In this document: positions 9,078-18,385 of the stretch, one piece after another | Layout of the letters: every line of letters begins with the position of its first letter | Numbering within the stretch: position 1 is the first letter of the stretch | Assembly (NCBI GenBank): GCA_002375695.1 | Contig: DFMO01000005.1 | Span: 1 to 51,248 of the forward strand | Origin: Flavobacteriaceae bacterium UBA3591 | GTDB lineage: Bacteria > Bacteroidota > Bacteroidia > Flavobacteriales > Flavobacteriaceae | DNA length: 51,248 nt | Direction of reading: 5' to 3' | Position numbers and translations under genes: made by a program | The notes under the pieces: generated by a model | What the model was told of the DNA's origin: nothing | What the model saw: only the letters and a program-made list of their open reading frames with translations | The model's database searches: none

Positions 9078-10181
9078 GTGAAAGACAGCACTTCATTAAC
9101 AAAAATTGCGCTCCAAAAATTTAAAACAAATTTTTGGGGCGTTTTAAGTTTTGCATTTTTGGTTGTATGTGTTTTGGTGGCAATTTTTGCATATGCAGTA
9201 GCGCCAGATAATTCGCGACACGCAAACCAAATGCATCTTTCAATTCATTCTAAAAGCCCGGGTTTTACAGTTAAAATACTAACCATTCCGACGCCTGTGG
9301 AAGAACAAAATCCTTTGGCTGTTTTCTTCTTTGGAAAGAAAAATGCCGATACAGAAATTCCAATTTCATCTTTTTCAACAAAAGGCAATTCCATTGAAAT
9401 AACCGAATATACCCCCGATGGAACCGAAGGTTTACAAAAAGAATATGCCCTGTCATTGTTCCCTAATGCTTCATCTGTAAGCGATGTTCCAAACAAATAT
9501 ATTTCAGAAAAAAAATTTATTCTCGGTACCGATAAATACGGTCGCGACTTGCTTAGCCGTATGCTCATCGGGATTAGAATCTCCTTGGCAATTGGGTTTG
9601 TTGCTGTATTAATTTCATTAGTAATTGGTATTTCCATGGGCGCAATAGCTGGGTACTTTGGCGGTAAAGTAGATGCCGCTATAATGTGGTTAATTAACGT
9701 TACTTGGTCTATCCCAACATTACTTTTGGTAATTGCAATTACTTTGGCGCTGGGTAAAGGATTTTGGCAAGTGTTTATTGCTGTTGGTTTAACTATGTGG
9801 GTAGAAGTTGCACGCGTGGTTCGCGGGCAGGTTATGGGAGTAAAACAAATGCAATACGTCACGGCTGCCAAGGCTTTGGGTTTTAATGATTTTAGGATTA
9901 TTGTTAAACATATTTTGCCGAATAGTATGGCGCCGGTAATTATTATTTCGGCGGCAAATTTTGCAGGAGCAATTTTAATTGAAAGTGGTCTTTCATTTTT
10001 AGGAATAGGAGCACAACCACCTATGCCCAGTTGGGGCGGCATTATTAAAGACCACTACGCCTATATTATTTTAGGAAAACCTTATTTGGCACTCATTCCC
10101 GGCTTTGCTATTATGAGTTTAGTTACGGCTTTTATGCTTATAGGAAATGCTTTACGCGATGCAATGGATGTAAGGCAATAA
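9078..10181 (+). CDS. DppC/OppC-like peptide ABC transporter permease
   Basis: This 367-residue inner membrane permease has an OppC-type N-terminal segment (KFKTNFWGVLSFAFLVVC), a long extracytoplasmic insert (about residues 45-155), then LGTDKYGRDLLSRMLIGIRISL, the signature at the start of the core. The core has five spans and an EAA loop, AAKALGFNDFRIIVKHILPN, which docks to the ATPase. It ends NALRDAMDVRQ. Family members import oligopeptides, dipeptides or nickel. No partner DppB-like permease, ATPase or binding protein lies in the window, so the complex must be encoded elsewhere. The chosen start is GTG; TAAATTTG (9066-9073) just upstream resembles a -7 element and would give an almost leaderless mRNA. 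Confidence 0.9.
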   Translation: MKDSTSLTKIALQKFKTNFWGVLSFAFLVVCVLVAIFAYAVAPDNSRHANQMHLSIHSKSPGFTVKILTIPTPVEEQNPLAVFFFGKKNADTEIPISSFSTKGNSIEITEYTPDGTEGLQKEYALSLFPNASSVSDVPNKYISEKKFILGTDKYGRDLLSRMLIGIRISLAIGFVAVLISLVIGISMGAIAGYFGGKVDAAIMWLINVTWSIPTLLLVIAITLALGKGFWQVFIAVGLTMWVEVARVVRGQVMGVKQMQYVTAAKALGFNDFRIIVKHILPNSMAPVIIISAANFAGAILIESGLSFLGIGAQPPMPSWGGIIKDHYAYIILGKPYLALIPGFAIMSLVTAFMLIGNALRDAMDVRQ

Positions 10182-10211
10182 TTGCAGCTTTAACTGCTAT
10201 TTTTTAAAAAT

Positions 10212-11027
10212 ATGAATCGAAAATTTATTTATCCGCTGGTAATAATTATTGTTACCGTAGCCTTGTATTTTGCCGAAGATTTTATTGAAAATCCTTATAG
10301 CGAAGTTGATGCAACTACAATTAATACACAATCTTCTTCTGAAGAATTTGGACCTAATTTTTTACCAGCTTCAACTACTGGCGCTGTTATTTATCACGAA
10401 AATTATACGCTGTCTTATTCCGAAGAACACGAGCAAGCAGAGTGGGTGGCTTACGAATTAAAACAAAGTGACCTGGTTAAAAATAATTTTGACCGTCCTT
10501 ATTTTGTTGAAGATAAAAAAGTAAAGTCAAAATCTGCAGATTGGCGTAACTATAAAAATTCGGGTTACGATCGGGGTCACCTTGTACCAGCAGGCGATAG
10601 ACGCAGGTCTTTTGACGCGTACAAAGAAACATTTTTAACCAGTAATATAAGTCCGCAAGACCGCAGTTTTAATGCAGGTATTTGGAATAGATTGGAGCAG
10701 AAAACGAGGTATTGGGCCCAAAAATACGATGGTGTTTATGTAGTAACTGGTGGAATTTTAAAAGAAGGTTTAAAATCAATAGGAAAAGAACGTGTTTCGG
10801 TGCCAGAAGAATTTTATAAAATTATTGTCGATGTTACTAATGGAAATTACAAGGCCATTGCTTTTGTTATTTCTAACAAACCTTCAAACAAATCACTTTA
10901 CAAATTTGCCGTATCGATAGATGAAGTTGAAAATAAAACGGGAATCGATTTTTTCCCAAAATTAGACGATTCTATTGAGAATGATCTGGAGCAGAAAATT
11001 GATATTAGTGCGTGGCGATTACAGTAA
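10212..11027 (+). CDS. DNA/RNA non-specific endonuclease, membrane-anchored or secreted
   Basis: The 271-residue protein of the NUC1/Serratia nuclease family has an N-terminal hydrophobic segment (residues 5-18) acting as signal or anchor. The catalytic motif DRGH spans 120-123 (general base His123), followed by LVPAGDRR. NISPQ begins near Asn145, and the metal-binding Asn159 sits in WNRLE. The family hydrolyses DNA and RNA with a single Mg ion. Because of the N-terminal segment the enzyme probably works in the periplasm or outside the cell. It follows the permease gene by 30 nt on the same strand and converges on rodA. Confidence 0.92.
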   Translation: MNRKFIYPLVIIIVTVALYFAEDFIENPYSEVDATTINTQSSSEEFGPNFLPASTTGAVIYHENYTLSYSEEHEQAEWVAYELKQSDLVKNNFDRPYFVEDKKVKSKSADWRNYKNSGYDRGHLVPAGDRRRSFDAYKETFLTSNISPQDRSFNAGIWNRLEQKTRYWAQKYDGVYVVTGGILKEGLKSIGKERVSVPEEFYKIIVDVTNGNYKAIAFVISNKPSNKSLYKFAVSIDEVENKTGIDFFPKLDDSIENDLEQKIDISAWRLQ

Positions 11028-11043
11028 AACTATGGTTATTTTA

Positions 11044-12300
11044 TTAATAATGGCTATTAACTGCATCTAATTTTACAAAAATAAAAAGTAAAATAGTAAA
11101 GCCCCACAGCGCCGAACCCCCGTAACTTATAAAGGGGAGAGGAATCCCCACGGTGGGAAAAATTCCTAAAACCATACCTATATTTACAAAAAAATGTAAA
11201 AACAATATAGCAGCGACGCTATAGCCGTAAATTCTGGAAAATTGGTTTTTTTGTTTTTCGGCACGATAAATAATTCGGGTTATAAGGCCCACAAAAAGTA
11301 ATACTACCACTAAACTTCCTATGAATCCCCATTCTTCACCAACCGTACTAAAAATATAATCGGTGTGTTGTTCGGGTACAAAGTTTCCTTTAGTTTGCGT
11401 TCCTTGTGTCCAACCTTTGCCAAGCCATCCACCATTACTTACAGCAATTTCGCTTTGGTTTGTATTATATCCTATTCCACGAGAATCTACTTCCTTTCCA
11501 AGAACTATGTTAAACCTATCTCTATGGTGCTGTTTAAAAACATTGTTAAAGATGTAACTAACAGAGAAGATAAATAAAAGGCATACGCCTATAACCGTTA
11601 TATAATTAAAAATGTTAACGCGTGCTTTTCTTTTTCTGTAAAACTGAAAAGCGGCAATTAAAGTTACTCCAGCTGCTGTCCAAATACCTCCAAAGGCTAA
11701 GGTTGCTACAAACAAAACTGCAGCACCTACACCAACAAATAAGTAAACGCCGTGCAATCCTTCGCGATAAAGCGGAAAAATAAATGCTGCATAAATTAAA
11801 ACACTTCCAGGGTCTGGTTGAAGCAAAATTAAAATTACGGGAATAGCAAGTAAAATTAAAGCCGCTAACTGGTCTTTAAAATCCTTTAAATTGGTTTGAA
11901 TGTCACTTACGTATTTGCTTAAAGCCAAAGCGGTTGCGGCCTTTGCAAACTCACTGGGTTGAATGCTAAACCCGCCCAAATCGTACCACGCAGTAGCGCC
12001 AGCAATTGTTTTTCCGAATATAAATAGTCCCGCCAAAGAGAGCACCGAAGCTATATATATTATACTGGCATAATTTTCATAGAACTTTGCTTCTAAGGCT
12101 AGTACAAAAATTATTAGCACAACACTAAGCCCCATCCAAATCATTTGTTTGCCATAAATTTGGCTAAAATCGAAAAAACCTTGAGCATTGTCAGAAAGGG
12201 AAGCCGAATAAATATTTAGCCATCCTACAATTACCAATGCTAGATAAATAAAAATTATCAACCAATCAAAGCGCACATATGTTTTACTGGGTGTCATCAT
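11044..12300 (-). CDS. rodA: Rod shape-determining protein RodA (SEDS glycosyltransferase)
   Basis: The 418-residue polytopic membrane protein of the SEDS family polymerises lipid II into glycan strands during side-wall growth. Hallmarks are DLGGFSIQPSEFAKAATAL, LQPDPGS, the HTDYIFSTVGEEWGF loop and the C-terminal GIPLPFISYGGSALW. About ten membrane spans are visible. It overlaps mrdA by 4 nt (mrdA stop, rodA start) and is the last gene of the mreBCD-mrdA-rodA operon, where RodA and PBP2 act as a polymerase/transpeptidase pair. Length and motifs are normal for the family. Confidence 0.96.
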   Translation of the reverse strand: MMTPSKTYVRFDWLIIFIYLALVIVGWLNIYSASLSDNAQGFFDFSQIYGKQMIWMGLSVVLIIFVLALEAKFYENYASIIYIASVLSLAGLFIFGKTIAGATAWYDLGGFSIQPSEFAKAATALALSKYVSDIQTNLKDFKDQLAALILLAIPVILILLQPDPGSVLIYAAFIFPLYREGLHGVYLFVGVGAAVLFVATLAFGGIWTAAGVTLIAAFQFYRKRKARVNIFNYITVIGVCLLFIFSVSYIFNNVFKQHHRDRFNIVLGKEVDSRGIGYNTNQSEIAVSNGGWLGKGWTQGTQTKGNFVPEQHTDYIFSTVGEEWGFIGSLVVVLLFVGLITRIIYRAEKQKNQFSRIYGYSVAAILFLHFFVNIGMVLGIFPTVGIPLPFISYGGSALWGFTILLFIFVKLDAVNSHY

Positions 12301-14159
12301 CGATTAATTGTAAATGGTTTTCCGCTGTATTGTTTGGCGTATTCTTCTTCAAGGCTACCTTCCAGCACATATTTCTCCATATCTGTTCGGGTAATTTCGC
12401 CTTTTAAGTATTTTTCAATCATTAAGCCGGCAATTCTTCCCGCCCAACGCGACCCCCAGTATCCATTTTCAACAAATACTGAAATTGCAATTTTTGGATT
12501 GTCTTTTGGAGCAAAGGCAACAAAAATAGAATGGTCTGTAAGCTGTACACGTTTTCCATCGATACGCGTAAAGTTTTCTGCGGTTCCGGTTTTTCCACAA
12601 ACTTCTATTCCAGGGACTCTAATTGAGGATGCGGTACCATTTTCATACACCTGAAACATACCCTCAACTACGGGTTCAAAATATTCTGGTTTTACTTTAG
12701 TATGTTGTTTTTCTTTAAATTTTTGAGGAATTGTATCTGGACCTATAATATTTTTTATAACGTGTGGGGTATAATAATAGCCTCTGTTGGCAATGGCAGC
12801 TGTAAAATTAGCCATTTGTATTGGGGTAAGTAAAACTTCTCCTTGCCCAATAGCATTCGAAATTGTAGCCAACGATGACCATCTGTGCTCGGGATATTTA
12901 TGAATTTTATTATAATAAGCCGAAGTTGGGATATTTCCCCGTCTTCCGGTGGGTAAATCGTAACCCAAATAATCGCCTAAACCAAAACTCATTAAATCGC
13001 TACGCCACGCGTCTATCCCGTCTTGCGGAGTTGGATAACTGTCCATAACTCTTTTGTAAACTGTACAAAAGTACGTATTACAGGACCGTGCAATTCCGCT
13101 TACCATGGCCACAGGACCTCGATGATGACAACGCAGTACGCGGCGTCCAAAATGGTATCCTCCTGTACAGCTAATAATGTCATCCATTTCAATAGCTCCT
13201 TCTTGCAAGCCTATTAGGGCAGTTAATGCTTTAAAAGGTGAGCCAGGCGGGTATTCTCCCATTAAAACTCTATCGTACAGCGGCTTCGATATAGTATCAT
13301 ACCACAATTTTGTGAAGTTTTTAGAACGGTTTCGGCCTACCAAAAGAGATGGGTCATAGCTTGGGGCTGTGATAAGCGCTAAAATTTCTCCCGAATCTGG
13401 CTCTATGGCAACAATACCGCCTCGTTTGTTTACCATTAATTCTTGCCCATACTTTTGTAGGGTTGCATCGATTGTAAGTTGAATGTCTTTTCCCCTTTCT
13501 GGGAGGGTGTCAAAAATCCCGTCTTTATACGGGCCAATTTCTCTGTTAAAGCGATCTCGTTGAATATATTTTACCCCTTTTACACCGCGTAAAACTTCTT
13601 CGTATTGTTTTTCCACACCGGCGGTACCTATAAGTTCGCCCATTTGGTAATATGGATTTTCTTTGATAATTGCGTTGTTAACTTCGGCAATATAACCCAT
13701 TACATTTGCCGAGTGATCTACCTGATAATCACGAAGTGAACGGCGTTGAATGTAAAACCCTTCATATTTGTACATTTTTTCTGAAAGGGAGGCAAAATCG
13801 GCTTTGTTTAATTGCGGAATTACAACCGATGGCAATCGGGGCGAGTAAATACGCGCTTTCCGAAGAATTTCTTTAAATTCTTCTTTTGTAATTTTTAAAA
13901 GACTACAAAACTCTAAAGTATCCAAAGGTTTTACTTCTCGAGGCACCACCATAACGTCATATGAGGGTTGATTAGAAACCAGCAGTTCCATATTTCTGTC
14001 AAACATATAACCGCGCTGTGGATAGTCGTAAACTACTTTTATCGCACTATTTTGTGTTAACGATTCTGGGGAAGCGTCATAAATTTGTAAATAGAAAAGC
14101 CTGGCGATAAAGAGAACGCCAGATAATAAAACCAAAATTAAAAGTGCCAATTTTCTCAT
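12297..14159 (-). CDS. mrdA: Penicillin-binding protein 2 (elongation transpeptidase)
   Basis: The 620-residue class B PBP cross-links peptidoglycan during elongation. It has one N-terminal membrane span (residues 4-24), then the dimerisation/pedestal domain with RGYMFDRN. The transpeptidase domain has the three active-site motifs: SxxK at Ser307-Lys310 (PPGSPFK), SxN at Ser359-Asn361 (SCN) and KTG at Lys523-Gly525. The gene overlaps mreD by one base and rodA by four, showing translational coupling. All catalytic residues are present, so it should be an active beta-lactam target. Confidence 0.97.
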   Translation of the reverse strand: MRKLALLILVLLSGVLFIARLFYLQIYDASPESLTQNSAIKVVYDYPQRGYMFDRNMELLVSNQPSYDVMVVPREVKPLDTLEFCSLLKITKEEFKEILRKARIYSPRLPSVVIPQLNKADFASLSEKMYKYEGFYIQRRSLRDYQVDHSANVMGYIAEVNNAIIKENPYYQMGELIGTAGVEKQYEEVLRGVKGVKYIQRDRFNREIGPYKDGIFDTLPERGKDIQLTIDATLQKYGQELMVNKRGGIVAIEPDSGEILALITAPSYDPSLLVGRNRSKNFTKLWYDTISKPLYDRVLMGEYPPGSPFKALTALIGLQEGAIEMDDIISCTGGYHFGRRVLRCHHRGPVAMVSGIARSCNTYFCTVYKRVMDSYPTPQDGIDAWRSDLMSFGLGDYLGYDLPTGRRGNIPTSAYYNKIHKYPEHRWSSLATISNAIGQGEVLLTPIQMANFTAAIANRGYYYTPHVIKNIIGPDTIPQKFKEKQHTKVKPEYFEPVVEGMFQVYENGTASSIRVPGIEVCGKTGTAENFTRIDGKRVQLTDHSIFVAFAPKDNPKIAISVFVENGYWGSRWAGRIAGLMIEKYLKGEITRTDMEKYVLEGSLEEEYAKQYSGKPFTINR

Positions 14160-14665
14160 TACGATTTTTTATTGAAAATTATCATGGTACAGATAATAAT
14201 AACGATTGTAAAAATACCTGAGAATAACGTAGATTTTAATATTAGCAATATATGTTTAAAGCTGAAAATTTCTAAAGCAAACATGATTAAATGATGCATA
14301 AAAACTAACGAGGCAATGTACGTAAGCCGTTCCATAGCATCGGCTTTATTAATTTTAACGCTTTTATACTCGTAACTAACGCCAAATGAATACTTTAATA
14401 CAATAGGTCTAATATAGGCTATAAATGCACAAGCACCCGCGTGTACGCCACCCGAATCTCCAAAAATATCGATAGAAAGACCGAGTAAAAAGCTTAAAAA
14501 AATAAGTAATCCTTTATCTCCATCTAACGGAAAAAGTAAAATAAATAAAATGTAGATATACGGATTTATATACCCTGCAATATTAATGTTGTTAAGGATC
14601 ATTACTTGAAGGAAAATCAAGAGTACAAAGCGAACAATATTTATTATTATATCACTATTCGACAT
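14159..14665 (-). CDS. mreD: Rod shape-determining protein MreD
   Basis: The 168-residue membrane protein has about five spans and the MreD-like segment NPYIYILFILLFPLD, followed by LSFLLGLSIDIFGDSGGVHA. MreD belongs to the elongasome with MreB, MreC, PBP2 and RodA. It overlaps mreC by 11 nt and mrdA by one. MreD sequences vary widely, so operon position adds most of the confidence. Confidence 0.92.
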   Translation of the reverse strand: MSNSDIIINIVRFVLLIFLQVMILNNINIAGYINPYIYILFILLFPLDGDKGLLIFLSFLLGLSIDIFGDSGGVHAGACAFIAYIRPIVLKYSFGVSYEYKSVKINKADAMERLTYIASLVFMHHLIMFALEIFSFKHILLILKSTLFSGIFTIVIIICTMIIFNKKS

Positions 14666-15482
14666 TTTCTACTCTTTTCTCTAGTTCAATAATTTCTTCT
14701 GCTTCGGTATTTTCAATAAGATAAACATTTTCTAAACTAGTCATATCGTTAAATAAATTAATATTTACGTAATAGTAGTTTTTGTCTCTATCTAAATGAA
14801 AATCTTGAATAGTACCAATTAATATCCCTTCAGGAAAAATTGTAGACCGTCCGCCGGTAATTATCGTATCGCCGTAATTTAGTTGGGCAATACGCGGAAT
14901 GTCTATTAATTGAGCGACATTTGGGTCTTCGGTATTCCAAATTAAGGATCCAAAATGGCTCGACTTTTTAAGTTTTGCGTTAATCCTGCTGTTAGTGTTT
15001 AAAATAGATTGTACTGTGGCATAATTTGCTGAAATATCGCTTACAATGCCAACAATTCCTTTTGATGAAATTACTCCTAAATCTATTTTTATACTGTCTC
15101 TTTTACCGCGATCTATGGTGAGATGATTTTTACTTTTTGAGTAATTATTATTGATAACTCGAGCGGTGTAATATTTAAATTTGCTTGGAAGAACGGTGCT
15201 GTCTAAAACTTCATCGTCAAAACTATTTCTAAATTGAGCTAGTTTTTTCCGAAGCCTTAAATTTTCCTGAAGCAATTGTTCATTTTCTTTAGACAGGGTA
15301 AAATAGTCGGTAATATTATTTCTAAAAGTGTAAACTGCACCCGAAACAACATTTGCCGAACTTATAAATTTATTGTTGTGAAAGTTGTGTGTTTGAATAG
15401 TTAACCCAACAGAAATAATAAAAAGGAAAGCAAACAACAAGAAATTTTTATTCCGAATGAAAAAAAATATTATTTGCTGCAT
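14655..15482 (-). CDS. mreC: Rod shape-determining protein MreC
   Basis: The 275-residue bitopic protein has a short cytoplasmic start, a membrane span at about residues 11-29, a coiled-coil (about 60-95, LSKENEQLLQENLRLRKKL) and a periplasmic double beta-barrel domain. Family signatures are TIDRGKRDSIKIDLGV, SSKGIVGIVSDIS and GDTIITGGRSTIFPEGILIG. MreC forms filaments or dimers that activate PBP2/RodA. It lies 101 nt downstream of mreB and overlaps mreD. Confidence 0.95.
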   Translation of the reverse strand: MQQIIFFFIRNKNFLLFAFLFIISVGLTIQTHNFHNNKFISSANVVSGAVYTFRNNITDYFTLSKENEQLLQENLRLRKKLAQFRNSFDDEVLDSTVLPSKFKYYTARVINNNYSKSKNHLTIDRGKRDSIKIDLGVISSKGIVGIVSDISANYATVQSILNTNSRINAKLKKSSHFGSLIWNTEDPNVAQLIDIPRIAQLNYGDTIITGGRSTIFPEGILIGTIQDFHLDRDKNYYYVNINLFNDMTSLENVYLIENTEAEEIIELEKRVENVE

Positions 15483-15583
15483 TGCTTACTTTATTAATTC
15501 ATTTATAGTTTTTGATGGGAGCAACGCCATAAAAAGGATAACGATTTGTGTGTCTTAGACAAGTATTTAAAAATGTCTAAAAT

Positions 15584-16612
15584 TTATTTAATCAAAACGC
15601 TTTTATACTTATTTAAGTTTTTTAAACAAATACCGGTTCCGCGAACAACGGCACGCAAGGGGTCTTCGGCAATATAAACAGGAAGGTCTGTTTTTTGCGA
15701 AAGGCGTTTGTCTAAGCCGCGTAACATAGATCCACCTCCTGCAAGGTAAATTCCGGTGTTATAAATATCGGCGGCAAGTTCGGGCGGAGTTTGTGAAAGC
15801 GTTTCCATAACCGCATCTTCAATTCTTAAAATTGATTTATCTAGCGCTTTGGCAATTTCTCTATACGAGGTTTGTACTTGTTTGGGTTTCCCGGTAAGCA
15901 AATCTCGTCCTTGTACGTCCATTTCATCTGGAGGTAATTCAAGATCTTCGGTAGCAGCTCCTATCTGAATTTTAATCTTTTCGGCAGTACGTTCACCCAC
16001 ATAAAGGTTATGCTGAGTGCGCATGTAATACACAATATCGTTGGTAAATACGTCTCCCGCAATTTTAACCGATTTATCGCACACAATGCCACCTAAGGCT
16101 ATTACAGCAATTTCGGTAGTACCACCCCCTATATCTACAACCATATTTCCTTTAGGTTGCATAATATCTACCCCAATACCAATAGCGGCAGCCATAGGTT
16201 CGTGAATAAGATAAACTTCTTTTCCGTTCACACGTTCTGCACTTTCTTTTACAGCACGCATCTCTACCTCGGTTATTCCGCTAGGGATACAAATAACCAT
16301 TCGTAACGAAGGTTTTAACCATTTCTTTTTTAATGCAGGAATATCACTGATAAACATATTTATCATTTTTTCACTAGCATCAAAATCGGCTATTACTCCG
16401 TCCTTTAACGGGCGTATGGTTTTAATATTTTCATGGGTTTTTCCCTGCATCATTGCAGCCTCACGGCCAACAGCAATTATTTTTCCGGTACCTCTGTCGC
16501 GCGCTACAATTGAGGGCGCGTCTACAACTACTTTATCATTATGAATGATTAAGGTATTTGCAGTTCCAAGGTCAATAGCTATTTCTTCTGTCAGGAAGTC
16601 AAAAAATCCCAT
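15584..16612 (-). CDS. mreB: Rod shape-determining protein MreB (bacterial actin)
   Basis: The 342-residue actin-like ATPase begins FLTEEIAIDLGTANTLI, the phosphate-1 loop. It also contains IREPMAAA-like LIHEPMAAAIGIG, the phosphate-2 loop VVDIGGGTTEIAVIALGG and the adenosine motif YLAGGGSMLRGL. MreB polymerises on the inner membrane and steers the elongasome. It heads the mreB-mreC-mreD-mrdA-rodA series, 59 nt after purH, and has its own candidate -7 element. It is near-invariant in sequence and of standard length. Confidence 0.98.
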   Translation of the reverse strand: MGFFDFLTEEIAIDLGTANTLIIHNDKVVVDAPSIVARDRGTGKIIAVGREAAMMQGKTHENIKTIRPLKDGVIADFDASEKMINMFISDIPALKKKWLKPSLRMVICIPSGITEVEMRAVKESAERVNGKEVYLIHEPMAAAIGIGVDIMQPKGNMVVDIGGGTTEIAVIALGGIVCDKSVKIAGDVFTNDIVYYMRTQHNLYVGERTAEKIKIQIGAATEDLELPPDEMDVQGRDLLTGKPKQVQTSYREIAKALDKSILRIEDAVMETLSQTPPELAADIYNTGIYLAGGGSMLRGLDKRLSQKTDLPVYIAEDPLRAVVRGTGICLKNLNKYKSVLIK

Positions 16613-16656
16613 AGTTTAATGTGGTGGTATTGATGGTTAACGTGTAACGTGTTTAA

Positions 16657-16664
16657 CAAATGTA
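16657..16664 (-). promoter_or_regulatory. Candidate -7 element of an mreB promoter
   Basis: The minus strand reads TACATTTG here, a match to TAnnTTTG, 44 nt upstream of the mreB start and just after the purH stop. No clear TTTG lies at the usual upstream distance, so it is a candidate only. Confidence 0.4.
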
Positions 16665-16671
16665 CTAAAAT

Positions 16672-18204
16672 TTAATGCTTAAAATGACGCGTTCCTGTAA
16701 ATACCATTGCCATTTTATTTGCATTGCAATAATCTATGCTCAATTGATCTTTTATAGAACCGCCTGGTTGAATAACCGCCTTAATTCCTGCATTATCTGC
16801 AATTTCTACACAGTCTGGAAATGGAAAAAATGCGTCGCTTGCCATAACGGCACCTTCAAGGTTAAAATTAAAAGCATTGGCTTTTTCAATGGCTTGTCTT
16901 AACGCATCTACACGGCTAGTTTGACCCGTACCGCTAGCGCAAAGTTGTTTTCCTTTTGCCAAGACAATTGTGTTAGATTTTGTGTGTTTGCAAATTTTAG
17001 AAGCAAACAACAAGTCTTCTAACTCATCCTTATTGGGTTTATTGTCTGTAGCGTGCGTTAAAATTTCGGCAGTATCGGTAATGTTGTCTTTATCTTGAAC
17101 CAAAACACCATTTAAACAAGTTCTTACAGTGTTTGCTGGTAATTCAACATCTTTTTGAATTAATAAAATTCTATTTTTTTTACCTTTTAAAACTTCTTCT
17201 GCTTTTGAAGAAAAAGAAGGTGCGATAACTACTTCGCAAAAAAGTTTGTGAATTTCGGTAGCGGTAGCTTCGTCAATTTCGGTGTTGCTAATTAAAATTC
17301 CGCCAAATGCCGAAACTGGATCGCCTGCTAATGCGGCTTCGTAAGCTTCTTTTACAGTGTTGCGTTGTGCAATTCCGCAAGCATTATTGTGTTTTAAAAT
17401 TGCAAAAGTGGGTGCTTCACCTTTAAATTCATTCATTAAATTTACAGCAGCATCTACGTCCAGCAAATTATTGTAACTTAATTCTTTACCGTGAAGCTTG
17501 GTAAACATTTCGTCAAAGTTGCCGTAAAAATGTCCTTTTTGATGTGGATTTTCACCGTAACGAAGTTCTTGCCCATTTGTTTCGCTTATTTTATAAGCTG
17601 GCAAATTAACTTCGGCATTAAAATAATTGAAAATTGCAGTGTCGTAATTTGAAGAAATATTAAACGATTTTGCAGCAAATCTCTTGCGATCGTTTAGCGT
17701 AGTTTCACCGTTATTTTCTGAAATTAATTCTAAAAATTCGGCATAATCGTCAACCGAAGAAACACAAATTGTATCCTTAAAGTTTTTTGCTGCAGCTCTA
17801 ATTAAAGAAATTCCGCCAATGTCTATTTTTTCAATAATTTCATCGCTCGATGCACCCGAAGCAACCGTTTTTTCAAAAGGATATAAATCTACAATAACAG
17901 CGTCAATTTGAGGGATGCTATATTGCTCCATTTGCGAAACATCACTCTGGTTATCTTGCCTGTTTAAAATACCTCCAAACACCTTTGGGTGAAGTGTTTT
18001 TACGCGACCGCCCAAGATAGAAGGATAGTCGGTTACGTCTTCAACCGCAACTACGTCAATTCCTAAATCTTTAATAAATTTTTCGGTACCTCCCGTAGAG
18101 TAAATGGTAACGTTTTGTTGGTGTAATTTTTTTACAATCGGTTCAAGACCTTCTTTGCTAAAAACCGAAATTAATGCTGATGTAATTTTTTTAGAACTGC
18201 TCAT
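16672..18204 (-). CDS. purH: Bifunctional AICAR formyltransferase / IMP cyclohydrolase
   Basis: The 510-residue enzyme catalyses the last two steps of purine synthesis: it formylates AICAR and then closes the ring to IMP. The N-terminal MGS-like cyclohydrolase domain (about 1-190) starts ALISVFSKEGLEPIVKKLHQ with STGGTEKFIKDLG and KTLHPKVFGGILNR. The C-terminal transformylase domain has LRYGENPHQKGHFYG, AILKHNNACGIA with its catalytic Lys-His, and the ending MVFTGTRHFKH. It precedes mreB in the same direction, a common flavobacterial order. A TACTTTTG -7 element lies close upstream. Confidence 0.97.
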   Translation of the reverse strand: MSSSKKITSALISVFSKEGLEPIVKKLHQQNVTIYSTGGTEKFIKDLGIDVVAVEDVTDYPSILGGRVKTLHPKVFGGILNRQDNQSDVSQMEQYSIPQIDAVIVDLYPFEKTVASGASSDEIIEKIDIGGISLIRAAAKNFKDTICVSSVDDYAEFLELISENNGETTLNDRKRFAAKSFNISSNYDTAIFNYFNAEVNLPAYKISETNGQELRYGENPHQKGHFYGNFDEMFTKLHGKELSYNNLLDVDAAVNLMNEFKGEAPTFAILKHNNACGIAQRNTVKEAYEAALAGDPVSAFGGILISNTEIDEATATEIHKLFCEVVIAPSFSSKAEEVLKGKKNRILLIQKDVELPANTVRTCLNGVLVQDKDNITDTAEILTHATDNKPNKDELEDLLFASKICKHTKSNTIVLAKGKQLCASGTGQTSRVDALRQAIEKANAFNFNLEGAVMASDAFFPFPDCVEIADNAGIKAVIQPGGSIKDQLSIDYCNANKMAMVFTGTRHFKH

Positions 18205-18221
18205 TGGTAAAAATTAAGGTG

Positions 18222-18229
18222 CAAAAGTA
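18222..18229 (-). promoter_or_regulatory. Candidate -7 element of the purH promoter
   Basis: The minus strand reads TACTTTTG, matching TAnnTTTG, 17 nt before the purH start. The upstream TTTG is not clear. Confidence 0.45.
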
Positions 18230-18385
18230 CATAATTGCCTACTAAATTTGTAACATTAACACATAGAAAACGTCTTACTTTTAATAAATTTATCAACCTT
18301 TTTGATAACTGCTTTTAACCTTCGTTTAAGTACCAAGGCAATTGTCAAAATGCAGCAGACTATCAATTATTTATAAAAATTCTGA

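Noticed and set aside
9245..10042. Long open frame of 265 codons on the minus strand
   Set aside because: It lies fully inside the DppC-like permease gene, which has clear family motifs. Its translation is Ile/Pro/Thr-rich without any domain, as expected of an antisense shadow.
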